This document shows positions 33,031 through 41,572 of a stretch of DNA of 51,544 nucleotides, piece by piece; position 1 is the stretch's first letter, and every line of letters begins with the position of its first letter. Source of the stretch: an uncultured Chitinophagaceae bacterium (GTDB lineage Bacteria; Bacteroidota; Bacteroidia; Chitinophagales; Chitinophagaceae); contig CALLZY010000032.1 of NCBI GenBank assembly GCA_937858715.1, forward strand, positions 1 through 51,544, read 5' to 3'. A program made the translations under genes and the position numbers. The notes under the pieces were generated by a model that was not told the origin of the DNA, did no database searches, and saw only the letters and a program-made list of their open reading frames with translations.

Positions 33031-33991
33031 TGCTTTTCAGGATTTCTGAGAGTACTGCCTGTGCTGCCCATATTCTGTTTTCGGCTTCCAGTGTAATAAT
33101 ACTGTTAGGCCCGTCAAGCACTTCATCACTCAGCTCCACATTTCTTCTGACGGGAAGGCAGTGCATTACTTTAGCGTTGTTGGTAAGTTCCAGTTTTTTG
33201 TTTGTGAGCATCCACTTCGGATCACTTTCGTACAGTTTTCCGTAGTCGTTGTAAGTACTCCAATTTTTTACGTACACGAAATCGGCATCTTTCAGTGCTT
33301 CGTCCTGGTTGTGAGTGATGATAGCGCCTTTTGTAAATTCTTCGTTCAGTTCGTAATCTTCAGGATGGGTGATAACAAAGTCTGCCTTATCCCATGCTGT
33401 TATCCATTGCGCAAAACTATTGGATACGCATTGTGGCAACGGCTTGATATGCGGGGCCCAGCTCAATACAATTTTTGGTTTCTGAATTTCGATTTTTGAA
33501 TTATTCATTACTTCGGTAATGGTAATAATATCTGCAAATGATTGTAAGGGGTGAAGTGTTGCACTCTCTAAACTTACTACAGGGATGCCTGCATATTTAA
33601 TAAACTGTTTGATATACATTTCGCTGTAATCTTCTTCTTTATGAACAAGATTAGGAAATGTCCGTATTGCAAGAATATCAAAATACTTCCCTAAAATTGG
33701 CGCTGCATCTTTTACATGTTCAACGGTTTTGCCGCTCATGATTGCTTCTTCTTCAAATTCCAGAGACCAGCCTTCCTGTCCTACATTAAAAACAATGCAT
33801 TCCATGCCGAGGTTTTGCGCAGCGATTTGAGTACTTAACCTAGTACGCATACTGGGATTGAGAAAAAGGCAGCCAATTCGTTTGTTGGCGCCAAGATTTT
33901 TTTCTGCAAACGGATTTGCTTTATGTGCTAGTGCTTTTTGCACCATCGCATCAATATTTGTTACATCATGAACAGAAATGAAGTTTCTCAT
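33023..33991 (-). CDS. argF': N-acylornithine carbamoyltransferase (ArgF'-type)
   Basis: 322 residues from the ATG at 33991. Carbamoyl-phosphate motifs: NPSMRTRLSTQ (SxRTR), HPLQSFADI (HPxQ) and HCLPVRRNVEL. The sequence between them (VGQEGWSLEFEEEAIMSGKT, EHVKDAAPILGKYFDIL) resembles the acetyl-/succinyl-ornithine carbamoyltransferases of Xanthomonas and Bacteroides rather than normal ornithine carbamoyltransferase. The route therefore probably goes through N-acylcitrulline, with the deacylase acting afterwards. The starting TTG at 34003 lies inside argD and is not needed. One nucleotide separates it from argD. Confidence 0.9.
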   Translation of the reverse strand: MRNFISVHDVTNIDAMVQKALAHKANPFAEKNLGANKRIGCLFLNPSMRTRLSTQIAAQNLGMECIVFNVGQEGWSLEFEEEAIMSGKTVEHVKDAAPILGKYFDILAIRTFPNLVHKEEDYSEMYIKQFIKYAGIPVVSLESATLHPLQSFADIITITEVMNNSKIEIQKPKIVLSWAPHIKPLPQCVSNSFAQWITAWDKADFVITHPEDYELNEEFTKGAIITHNQDEALKDADFVYVKNWSTYNDYGKLYESDPKWMLTNKKLELTNNAKVMHCLPVRRNVELSDEVLDGPNSIITLEAENRIWAAQAVLSEILKSNG

Positions 33992-33992
33992 T

Positions 33993-35147
33993 TTATTCTT
34001 CAAGGGTTGATTGTAAATTATTTATTTCTTCTTTAATTGATTCAACAAAATGTTCCGCATCTTTTTTCTTTAAAGCAAGCGATGGGAGCAGCCGGATCAC
34101 ATTTGGTTTTGCTTCACCTGTAAAAATCTTATGCTTCCAAAGCAGGTTCTTCTTCAGGTCTTTTAGCTCATCTGGCACATCAAAGCCTATCATTAAACCT
34201 CTGCCTCTTACATTTTTCAATTGAGGGATTGTTTCCAGTTCATCTTTCAGGTATTTCCCAATCATTACAGCGTTGCCCATTAGTTTTTCTTCTTCCATTA
34301 CTTCAAGTACTGCCAATGCAGCCGCACATGCCAGGTGGTTACCTCCAAAAGTAGTACCCAGTTGAAAGTGTTTGGGCTTAATATGCGGTGCTATGATAAT
34401 ACCGGCAACTGGAAAGCCGTTGCCCATGCCTTTTGCCATCGTATAGATATCAGCATTTACTCCGGCAAAATCGTGGCTGAAGAATTTGCCGCTTCTGCCA
34501 TAACCGCATTGAACACTATCTGCAATATATACAGCCCCGTATTCATCACACAGTGTTCTTATTTTTTTCAGGAAGGAATTGGAAGCAACATTTATTCCAC
34601 CCACTCCCTGGATGCCTTCAATAATGACAGAAGAAATGTCTTTTCCAGTTTCTGCGAAGCATTTTTCCAGTGCAGTTTCATCATTGAAGGGTAGAAAGAT
34701 GACGTTATCCGTTTCGTTTACCGGAGCGATATAATTTTTATTATCTGTTGCTGATACGGCTAACGATGTTCTTCCATGAAAAGCTTTGTTGAAGGCAATA
34801 ATTTTTTTTCTTCCGTTATGAAAGCTGGCCAGTTTCAGTGCATTCTCATTTGCTTCGGCTCCGCTGTTGCATAAAAAAAGCTGGTAATCTTCTTTTCCGG
34901 AAACTTTTCCCAGTTTTTCAGCGAGTTGTTGCTGCAGCGGTATTTTGATTGAATTTGAATAGAAGGCAATTTTCTCTAACTGCTCTTCTATACGCTGTAC
35001 CCAATGCGGATGTGTGTGGCCAATACTTATTACTGCATGACCGCCGTACAGGTCAAGATATTGCTCTCCCTTATCATCCCAAACATAAGAGCCTTTGGCC
35101 TTGGAAATTATAATGTCGTTAATTGGATATACGTCGAATAGGTTCAT
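33993..35147 (-). CDS. argD: acetylornithine aminotransferase
   Basis: 384-residue class III PLP aminotransferase. YGGHAVISIGHTHPHWVQ, FLCNSGAEANENALKLA and HGRTSLAVSATDN are the cofactor-pocket motifs. The PLP lysine is in YTMAKGMGNGFPV and LGTTFGGNHLACAAALAVLE follows. It converts N-acyl-glutamate semialdehyde to N-acylornithine. An S23-like gene lies 14 nt upstream, between argC and argD. Confidence 0.95.
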   Translation of the reverse strand: MNLFDVYPINDIIISKAKGSYVWDDKGEQYLDLYGGHAVISIGHTHPHWVQRIEEQLEKIAFYSNSIKIPLQQQLAEKLGKVSGKEDYQLFLCNSGAEANENALKLASFHNGRKKIIAFNKAFHGRTSLAVSATDNKNYIAPVNETDNVIFLPFNDETALEKCFAETGKDISSVIIEGIQGVGGINVASNSFLKKIRTLCDEYGAVYIADSVQCGYGRSGKFFSHDFAGVNADIYTMAKGMGNGFPVAGIIIAPHIKPKHFQLGTTFGGNHLACAAALAVLEVMEEEKLMGNAVMIGKYLKDELETIPQLKNVRGRGLMIGFDVPDELKDLKKNLLWKHKIFTGEAKPNVIRLLPSLALKKKDAEHFVESIKEEINNLQSTLEE

Positions 35148-35161
35148 ACAAGGTGCAGGGT

Positions 35162-35545
35162 TTAGGGTTGAGGCATAAGGTTGTTACCCTTACTTCTTAA
35201 GTGTTTTATAAAATTAATAAGCATAGCCCTCGTTTCGTTTACAAGTTTACATGCTTCTGTATAATCGGTTTTTGTTATGTAGCCTAACTCAAAGGCTGCA
35301 AAACAGCAATAATCAACTTCATTTGTTGAGCCAAGGGAAGTGTCGAGAAAGTGGGCAAAATCCTTATCACTAAACCTGCCACATCCTTCAACAATATTTA
35401 ACGGAATAGACAACGAAGCCCTTTGTAATTGGGAAGTTAGCTCAAATCGTTCTTCTTTTGGGAACTTTGGACTAATAATCCTTTTCACAAACATATATTG
35501 TTCATGTGCTTTTTTCCAGACTTCCAGTTTTTTATAATCTCTCAT
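35162..35545 (-). CDS. four-helix-bundle protein (S23 / 23S rRNA intervening-sequence family)
   Basis: 127 residues, all-helical. The start [20 protein letters not shown] and the middle [19 protein letters not shown] match the S23/IVP family, originally found in intervening sequences of 23S rRNA genes. In Bacteroidota such genes occur scattered between unrelated genes and their function is unknown. It lies within the arginine operon in the same direction, between argC (59 nt) and argD (14 nt). No role in arginine metabolism is known, so it looks like an inserted passenger. Confidence 0.87.
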   Translation of the reverse strand: MRDYKKLEVWKKAHEQYMFVKRIISPKFPKEERFELTSQLQRASLSIPLNIVEGCGRFSDKDFAHFLDTSLGSTNEVDYCCFAAFELGYITKTDYTEACKLVNETRAMLINFIKHLRSKGNNLMPQP

Positions 35546-35604
35546 TTTTTTAATTGTCAGGTGCTTTCAGTGCCATATGCCTTTTACCTTTCCCCTTTAA
35601 CCTC

Positions 35605-36633
35605 CTAGAAGTTTGTTGCTTTTAATTTTAAGCCTGATGTTTCGTCCAGTCCAAACAGCAGATTCATATTCTGCACGGCCTGCCCGCTGGCACCTTTTAA
35701 TAAATTGTCAATAGCTGAATGCACTACGAGTTTACTTCCCACTTTTTCGAGCTGGATGACTGCCTTATTCGTATTTACCACCTGTTTTAGAAATACAGGT
35801 TCTTTACTTACATGTGTGAAAGGATGTCCTTTATAAAAATCTTCGAATAGCTGCGTTAGTTCAGATATACCTTCTTCGCAATGAAGGGTTGAGCTGATAA
35901 AGATACCTCTTGTAAAATCGCCTCTCCATGGTACAAAGCTCAAATCAAAATTAGGGTTGGGCTGCAGTTGTACCAGTGATTCGCCTATTTCGCCGAGATG
36001 CTGATGTGTTAATGTCTTATACGCCTGAACATTATTAGCTCTCCAGCTAAAATGTGAAGTGGCTGACAATGACTGTCCGGCACCCGTGCTGCCCGTAATA
36101 CCGGTTGTATAAACATCGTTCAGCAAACCTGCTTTAGCAAGAGGTAACAAACCCAACTGAATTGCGGTAGCAAAACAACCAGGATTCGCAATATTTTGTG
36201 CCGATTGAATTTTCTCACGGTTCAATTCAGGGAGCCCATATATGAATTTTCGATTACCAATTTCAGATTGCCCGCTTAAACGAAAATCATTGGCGAGGTC
36301 AATGACCTTTACTGATTCAGGTATGCTGTTCTCTCGCAGAAATTTATTGGATTCGCCGTGTCCCAAACAAAGAAACAGCACATTAATATCGCTATTTAGT
36401 TCTCCCGAAAATTTCAAATCAGTTTCTCCAATCAAGTCCTGGTGAACAGTGTAAACCGGCTGGCCGGCGTTGCTGCGGCTGTGTACATAACTGAGCTCTA
36501 TATGCGGATGGTTAAGAAGAAGTCTTATCAGTTCACCACCTGTATATCCGGCGCCACCAATTATGCCAACTTTAATGCCCCCAACCCCTGAAGGGGAGTA
36601 TTGAGCTTTTGCAGATTCGTTATTTGAATTCAT
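35605..36633 (-). CDS. argC: N-acetyl-gamma-glutamyl-phosphate reductase
   Basis: 342 residues. VGIIGGAGYTGGELIRLLLN is the NADP-binding loop and NPGCFATAIQLGLLPL holds the catalytic cysteine. It reduces acyl-glutamyl phosphate to the semialdehyde. The first about 20 residues (MNSNNESAKAQYSPSGVGG) are foreign to the family. They are encoded by a copy of a C-rich dispersed repeat at 36576-36598, and the normal protein starts at IKVGIIGG. Translation therefore probably reads through the repeat, because no ATG lies after it before the glycine loop. Confidence 0.93.
   Translation of the reverse strand: MNSNNESAKAQYSPSGVGGIKVGIIGGAGYTGGELIRLLLNHPHIELSYVHSRSNAGQPVYTVHQDLIGETDLKFSGELNSDINVLFLCLGHGESNKFLRENSIPESVKVIDLANDFRLSGQSEIGNRKFIYGLPELNREKIQSAQNIANPGCFATAIQLGLLPLAKAGLLNDVYTTGITGSTGAGQSLSATSHFSWRANNVQAYKTLTHQHLGEIGESLVQLQPNPNFDLSFVPWRGDFTRGIFISSTLHCEEGISELTQLFEDFYKGHPFTHVSKEPVFLKQVVNTNKAVIQLEKVGSKLVVHSAIDNLLKGASGQAVQNMNLLFGLDETSGLKLKATNF
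36576..36598. repeat. C-rich palindromic dispersed repeat inside the 5' end of argC
   Basis: GCCCCCAACCCCTGAAGGGG with a CCCCT/AGGGG-type inverted core. It is closely related to the copy at 48928-48955 (CCTCCCC-AAA-CCCCTCC...). From experience such CCCCAACCCC...GGGG elements are common between Bacteroidota genes; here the element lies in frame in a coding sequence. Confidence 0.65.
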
Positions 36634-36653
36634 GACCGGAGGTTAAAACTGTT

Positions 36654-37853
36654 TTAGTTTTTGTTTTCTTTTTGTACTGCTTCGTAAATAGATGTTTGAT
36701 TTCCAAAAATCCTGGAGAAGCCTTTTACATCATCACCGCTGAAGCCGGTATTCATTTCTCCGTATTTGCCAAACTTACTGCTCATTAAATCGTATTTAGA
36801 CTCAATGCCAATTACCTGAAAGCGGTAGGGCATCAGTTGTACAAACACATCGCCGGTTACATTTTGCTGGCTGTTTGTCAGGAAAGCCTCAATATCTCTC
36901 ATTACCGGGTCAAGTATTTGCCCTTCATGCAGCCAGTTGCCATAAAACTGTGCTAATGTATCTTTCCATTGCAACTGCCATTTGGTGAGCACATGCTTTT
37001 CTAATGCATGGTGTGCCTTAATGATTATCATCGGTGCGGCAGCTTCAAAACCAACACGACCTTTAATACCGATAATCGTATCACCAACATGTATATCCCG
37101 GCCAATACCGTATTGCCCCGCGACAGATTGCAGGTATTGAACCGCTTCAGATGGATGGCCAAATGATTTATCATTAACGGTTTTTAATTCGCCTTTTTCA
37201 AAGTGCAGCTTAATTTCTTCATTGCCGGTTTTAGTAACCTGTGTAGGCCATGCTTCTTCAGGCAACATACCTTTTGAAGAAAGTGTTTCTTTGCCGCCAA
37301 CACTGGTTCCCCACAACCCCTTGTTGATGGAGTACATTGCTTTCTCAAAATTTATTTCGACACCTTTACTCTTCAGGTAAGTAATTTCTTCTTCACGGCT
37401 TAGTTTTAATTCACGGATGGGTGTAATGATTTCCACGCCGGGGATCATAATATGGAAAATCATATCAAAGCGAACCTGGTCGTTTCCGGCACCGGTGCTG
37501 CCGTGTGCCACAGCGTCTGCATTCAGTTGTTTTACATGTTCAGCAATATGCAAAGCCTGGCTTAATCGTTCTGCAGAAACTGATAATGGGTACGTATTAT
37601 TTTTCAAGCAGTTTCCAAAAACGAGGTATTTAATGATACGGTCGTAATAACCCTTTACTGCGTTAACAGTGGTATGTGTTTTCACACCCAGCTTGTAAGC
37701 ATGTGCTTCAATCTGCTTTAATTCATCATCGCTGAAGCCACCGGTATTTACAATGATGCTGTGGACTTCATAGCCTTTTTCTTCACCCAGGTATTTAACG
37801 CAGTAAGTAGTGTCTAAACCGCCGCTAAAACCGAGTACAACCTTTTTAGCCAT
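36654..37853 (-). CDS. argG: argininosuccinate synthase
   Basis: 399 residues, normal length. The ATP-pyrophosphatase motif is LGFSGGLDTTYCVKYLGE. Further core regions are AHGSTGAGNDQVRFD and INKGLWGTSVGGKE. It joins citrulline and aspartate with ATP. It is the second gene of the arginine operon, 14 nt after the GNAT gene and 20 nt before argC. Having argG near the front and argH at the end is the order I know from other Bacteroidota arginine operons. Confidence 0.95.
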   Translation of the reverse strand: MAKKVVLGFSGGLDTTYCVKYLGEEKGYEVHSIIVNTGGFSDDELKQIEAHAYKLGVKTHTTVNAVKGYYDRIIKYLVFGNCLKNNTYPLSVSAERLSQALHIAEHVKQLNADAVAHGSTGAGNDQVRFDMIFHIMIPGVEIITPIRELKLSREEEITYLKSKGVEINFEKAMYSINKGLWGTSVGGKETLSSKGMLPEEAWPTQVTKTGNEEIKLHFEKGELKTVNDKSFGHPSEAVQYLQSVAGQYGIGRDIHVGDTIIGIKGRVGFEAAAPMIIIKAHHALEKHVLTKWQLQWKDTLAQFYGNWLHEGQILDPVMRDIEAFLTNSQQNVTGDVFVQLMPYRFQVIGIESKYDLMSSKFGKYGEMNTGFSGDDVKGFSRIFGNQTSIYEAVQKENKN

Positions 37854-37867
37854 TTTATGTATTGTTG

Positions 37868-38584
37868 TTATAAATGAAAGAAATAGTGAAATAGTGATTT
37901 TGGCTTACTGCCATTTCCATTCGTGTCGCTTTTGTCTTTTCGCAGAAATGGCTTCAGCAGTTTCCATTGCTTGAAACGGAGTAACCGCTCGAATCCTTTT
38001 GCATTTTCTTTGAAGAACTCTTTCGTTTCCTCAGGCTCGTAGTGGTCTTTGGGATCGTAAAGCATGGCGGTACACATGCAATTCTTACGGTCTTTGCCCA
38101 TCAGGATTTCATAGTTCACACAACTTTTGCATCCGGCCCAGAACGCTTCATCCTGTGTTAGTTCAGAATAGGTTACAGGTTCATAACCAAGGTCGCTGTT
38201 AATTTTCATTACTGCAAGACCGGTTGTTAAGCCGAAGATTTTTGCATTTGGATATGTCTCTCTCGAAAGTTCAAATACTCTTTTCTTAATGCCTTTTGCC
38301 ACACCGCTCTTCCTGAATGCCGGAGCTACAATAAGACCGCTGTTTGCTACATACTCTCCATGGCTCCAGGTTTCTATGTAACAAAAACCAACCCACTCAT
38401 TATGGTCGGTAATAGCAATAACTGCTTTCCCTTCGTCAATTTTTTGCTCAATATAATCAGGACTGCGTTTGGCTATTCCGGTGCCCCTTGCGGCGGCGGA
38501 TGCTTCCATTTCATCCGTTATCGTTTTAGAGTAAACCTTGTCTGAAACGGTCGCTACTCTGATAATTATTTTTTGATTGTCCAC
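37868..38584 (-). CDS. GNAT N-acetyltransferase, candidate acylglutamate synthase
   Basis: 238 residues starting at GTG (38584). GNAT fold: IIRVATVSDKVYS, the acetyl-CoA loop VAPAFRKSGVAKGIKKRVFE (R/Q-x-x-G-x-A type) and AVMKINSDLGYEPVTYSEL. The C-terminal 80 residues hold a cysteine-rich part (WAGCKSCVNYE, RKNCMCTAML) that could bind a metal. It heads the arginine operon, where a step making N-acetyl- or N-succinyl-glutamate is otherwise missing. That makes it the best candidate for this step, but there is no ArgA kinase-like domain, so the assignment rests on context. Confidence 0.75.
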   Translation of the reverse strand: MDNQKIIIRVATVSDKVYSKTITDEMEASAAARGTGIAKRSPDYIEQKIDEGKAVIAITDHNEWVGFCYIETWSHGEYVANSGLIVAPAFRKSGVAKGIKKRVFELSRETYPNAKIFGLTTGLAVMKINSDLGYEPVTYSELTQDEAFWAGCKSCVNYEILMGKDRKNCMCTAMLYDPKDHYEPEETKEFFKENAKGFERLLRFKQWKLLKPFLRKDKSDTNGNGSKPKSLFHYFFHL

Positions 38585-38835
38585 TTAATGTCTTCTTAGA
38601 AATTACGGTTCACCAGTCCAAAAAAGCTGATCCGGGGATTCTTCACTGACAGGGACCTTGGTGAGTGGTTCGTCCTGTCAGGAAACAGGGTGGCGTCGTG
38701 GGCGGGAAAACGTAAATACGTCAAATCCAACGGAATAAACTCCGCTGGTAATTGGCGCATGAAACGCAAACTGCTTTGTATGTGTCAGAATGTTAGCCAT
38801 GTAGCTTAACAAATTGTAACTTGGACGCAAATTTA
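38585..38835 (-). promoter_or_regulatory. long structured leader and promoter of the arginine operon
   Basis: A perfect -7 element, TAAATTTG, lies on the minus strand at 38835-38828, giving a leader of about 240 nt; no clear -33 TTG is seen. Within it CTGACAGG and CCTGTCAG (38646-38653 and 38674-38681) form an 8-bp stem. The inner arm can instead pair with ACAGG/CCTGT at 38685-38689, so two exclusive hairpins are possible. The hairpin loop segment TCACCAAGGTCC is also nearly complementary to GGACTGGTGA further downstream (38611-38620). This looks like an attenuator or riboswitch-like leader. No known class is recognised and no leader-peptide frame rich in Arg codons was identified. Confidence 0.4.
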
Positions 38836-38884
38836 TAATAATAATTGGTTCAGGGTCATAAATTTTTTGTTATAAACTGATTTT

Positions 38885-39349
38885 ATGGAAGAGCAGAATT
38901 ATTCAGCAGATGAACAATCGTTAGCAGAAGTTTCCCCAAAGAAAAAATCCTGGGTCAGAAAATTTGCCAGAAGAATTTTGATTGTATCAGTTCTTGCATT
39001 GGCTGTATTCGTGTATATAAGATTTTTCTATGTTTTTGGAGAGGGCAGTAAAGCAGGAGAGCTGAACTTTATTGTAAAAAAAGGGTACATATTTAAAACT
39101 TACGAAGGACGGGTGATTCAAACCGGGTATAAGACAAAAGTGCCGGGAAGTATCCAATCAAATGAATTTGAATTTTCTGTTGTAAATGAAAAGGTGGCGC
39201 AGCAGCTTATGTCTAACAGCGGGGCATTTATGGAACTGCATTATAAAGAATACCTTGGTGCATTACCGTGGAGAGGAATGAGTAAATATGTAGTGGACAG
39301 TATTATCTCCATACAAAAGCAGGGGACACAAACCACTCCTTTACAATAA
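38885..39349 (+). CDS. conserved membrane-anchored protein of unknown function
   Basis: 154 residues: an acidic N-terminus, a basic patch (KKKSWVRKFARR), one transmembrane helix (about 30-50, ILIVSVLALAVFVYIRFFYVF) and a roughly 100-residue periplasmic domain (GELNFIVKKGYIFKTYEGRV, GALPWRGMSKYVVDSI). The domain looks compact and beta-rich. Similar proteins are, from memory, widespread in Bacteroidota without known function. It is divergent from the arginine operon and converges on the methyltransferase gene with a gap of 3 nt. Confidence 0.72.
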   Translation: MEEQNYSADEQSLAEVSPKKKSWVRKFARRILIVSVLALAVFVYIRFFYVFGEGSKAGELNFIVKKGYIFKTYEGRVIQTGYKTKVPGSIQSNEFEFSVVNEKVAQQLMSNSGAFMELHYKEYLGALPWRGMSKYVVDSIISIQKQGTQTTPLQ

Positions 39350-39352
39350 CGG

Positions 39353-40066
39353 TTAACTTGAATATAGTAAGAATATGGCCGGACGTTTATGAATGTCTGG
39401 CTTATTTTTTTGCCAGGCAGCAATCGGTTTTGTCTTTATCCATTCATCCTTTCCGGTAATGTCAACAGCAATACAAAGCTTTGTATTCGGGTGACATGTT
39501 TTCAGCAATGTTTCAATCAGTTGGTTATTTCTGTAAGGCGTTTCAATAAAAATTTGTGTGCAGTTTTTCTTTTTTGATTCTGCTTCCAGTTCCCTGATTG
39601 ATTTGCTCCTTTGCTGAACATCAATTGGTAAGTAGCCTGCAAACTGAAACATTTGCCCGTTCATTCCGCTTGCCATTAAGGCCAGCAAAATGGAGCTTGG
39701 TCCTACAAGTGGTTTTATTGTTGCATTCATCTCCTGTGCAATGGCAATTAGCACCTGGCCTGGATCTGCTACGCCGGGGCAACCGGCTTCACTGATGATG
39801 CCAATTGTATTTCCTTTTTTCAGGTGTGTGCTGAAACTGTCAGCCGCAGCAGCATCTTCTTTTATATTCACCCATTCGTAATTATCAATTACAATATCCC
39901 GGCCGGGAAGGTGGTGTTTCCACAGTTGTTTGAAAAAGCGCCTTGTGGTTCTTTCGTTCTCTGCAAAAAAAACAGAACAGGAAGTGATAGCTTCTGTGAT
40001 ATAGCCGGGAATGCAGGCAACGCTGTCTTCGGCAAGTGCAGATGGTATCAGATAAACAGTAGCCAT
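39353..40066 (-). CDS. RsmI-like SAM-dependent methyltransferase (tetrapyrrole methylase fold)
   Basis: 237 residues from the ATG at 40066 (a GTG at 40075 overlaps the upstream gene). The fold signature is GIISEAGCPGVADPGQVLI, matching the VSDAGTPGISDPG motif of RsmI with changes at two positions, plus LVGPSSILLALMASGMNGQ and FIETPYRNNQLIETL. RsmI 2'-O-methylates C1402 of 16S rRNA. Bacteroidota carry both RsmI and this shorter paralogue, so the target may differ. It is co-transcribed with the EI24-like gene. Confidence 0.85.
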   Translation of the reverse strand: MATVYLIPSALAEDSVACIPGYITEAITSCSVFFAENERTTRRFFKQLWKHHLPGRDIVIDNYEWVNIKEDAAAADSFSTHLKKGNTIGIISEAGCPGVADPGQVLIAIAQEMNATIKPLVGPSSILLALMASGMNGQMFQFAGYLPIDVQQRSKSIRELEAESKKKNCTQIFIETPYRNNQLIETLLKTCHPNTKLCIAVDITGKDEWIKTKPIAAWQKNKPDIHKRPAIFLLYSS

Positions 40067-40067
40067 T

Positions 40068-40817
40068 TCAATCACTGTTTTTCACTTTGTGAATAGTTAA
40101 GGTGCCGGCAACTACTGCATAAGCAGGAGCAAAAATGATAAGGATGTGCATTATGTAAAACAGGATGCCATTACCAATGGCAAGCCCTTTATGTTGTGCC
40201 GACAGTGAGATACTTGTTTGTTTATTAAAGCCGGCCCTTGCAAGAGGATAATCAAGCATGGAAAAGCCAAAGTAATAACATTCGAGCAGCAGTGCAATAA
40301 TCGGGGTAATCCATCCGGCAACGGGAACAAGCGAAAGTAACAGTAATGCTACTAAATACACCGATTGCCAGCCGCAGTTTCTTAATGCCTGCTGAGTGCT
40401 CCTGATACTGCTGCTTCTTACCGCTTCCCTGTTAAAAGTGTGTTCCTTGCCTTCAATAATGGCTTCTGTCTTTTCGCTCAGATAGGCAAACAGCGGTGAG
40501 CCAATTATCAGTGTCAGGTATTTGAAAAATGAAAAGTAAAAAAGTACAAGGATAATGCGGAGCATCATATTTGTCATCACCATCAGGAAACTCAGCCACT
40601 CATTTCTTTTCTTTTGCAGCCAGTTTTCTATGCCAAGCTGATCGCTAACCCATGAAACAACATTGTTGGAGGACTCCCAGAAAAAGTACATGCCTGCAAT
40701 AAAAAGAATGGTGTAGATAATTCCGGGCAGCAAAATCCACTTAAACAGTTTGTGCTGGTGAATAAATCGCCGGGCATCTTCCCACGACTGAATTGCTATG
40801 ACAATTTCTTTCAGCAA
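40068..40817 (-). CDS. EI24/CysZ-like integral membrane protein
   Basis: About 249 residues starting at TTG (40817), because no in-frame ATG precedes the first helix. It has four to five hydrophobic segments (WILLPGIIYTILFIAGMYFF, MLRIILVLFYFSFF, VALLLLSLVPVAGWITPI, LFYIMHILIIFAPAYAVVAG). SPLFAYLSEKTEAIIEGKE is typical of the EI24/CysZ family. CysZ moves sulfate in Enterobacteria, but the substrate of the Bacteroidota members is unknown. Confidence 0.82.
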   Translation of the reverse strand: MLKEIVIAIQSWEDARRFIHQHKLFKWILLPGIIYTILFIAGMYFFWESSNNVVSWVSDQLGIENWLQKKRNEWLSFLMVMTNMMLRIILVLFYFSFFKYLTLIIGSPLFAYLSEKTEAIIEGKEHTFNREAVRSSSIRSTQQALRNCGWQSVYLVALLLLSLVPVAGWITPIIALLLECYYFGFSMLDYPLARAGFNKQTSISLSAQHKGLAIGNGILFYIMHILIIFAPAYAVVAGTLTIHKVKNSD

Positions 40818-40897
40818 AGTATAAATTTGTCGGGTAAATATAGTGAATAGTGGATAGCCAATGATGAAAGGTCAGCAGAAAAAAGCATAGGGCAATA

Positions 40898-41503
40898 ATG
40901 AAAAAACTGTCAAAGGATTTCTATCAGCGGGTTGATGTGCTGCAAGTGGCAAAAGAGCTGCTTGGGAAGGTGCTCGTTACTCAATTTGCAGGTAAGCAAA
41001 CTGCTGGCCGTATTGTCGAAGTGGAAGCTTATGCAGGTATTGCCGACAGGGCTTCTCATTCTTTCGGCGGAAGAAGGACAAAAAGAAATGAAGTGATGTA
41101 TGGTGAGGGAGGCAAGGCTTATGTGTATCTCTGCTATGGCATTCATCATTTGTTTAATGTGGTAACGAATGTAAAAGATGTGCCGCAGGCTATCCTTATC
41201 AGGGCACTGGAGCCTGTAAGCGGAACCGGTATCATGCTTGCACGGACTGGTAAGAAAAAACTGGATTATACAATTACCCGTGGGCCGGGAAACCTCTCCA
41301 AAGCGATGGGATTGTTGACAGCGCACAGCGGTTATTCTCTTTTTGGGAAAGAGGTGTTTCTGGCAGATAACGGATTCAGTTATCATGAAAATGAAATTAT
41401 CTCTTCGCCCCGCATCGGGGTTGATTATGCCGGTGAGGATGCTCTTTTGCCTTACCGTTTTTTTGTAAAAGGTAACTTATATGTAAGCGGCAACCTGAAG
41501 TAA
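40898..41503 (+). CDS. DNA-3-methyladenine glycosylase (AAG/MPG family)
   Basis: 201 residues. The AAG family core is RIVEVEAYAGIADRASHSF with the catalytic Glu, followed by NEVMYGEGGKAYVYLCYGIH, AILIRALEPV and TRGPGNLSKAMGL. It removes alkylated purines from DNA as the first base-excision-repair step. Monocistronic, with 69 nt to the next gene. The C-terminus VDYAGEDALLPYRFFVKGN is intact. Confidence 0.94.
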   Translation: MKKLSKDFYQRVDVLQVAKELLGKVLVTQFAGKQTAGRIVEVEAYAGIADRASHSFGGRRTKRNEVMYGEGGKAYVYLCYGIHHLFNVVTNVKDVPQAILIRALEPVSGTGIMLARTGKKKLDYTITRGPGNLSKAMGLLTAHSGYSLFGKEVFLADNGFSYHENEIISSPRIGVDYAGEDALLPYRFFVKGNLYVSGNLK

Positions 41504-41572
41504 TTCTTTGTTAAATAACCTGTATTAACAATTGGTGGTATTATTCTTTCGGGATTACAGAAAACACCAATT

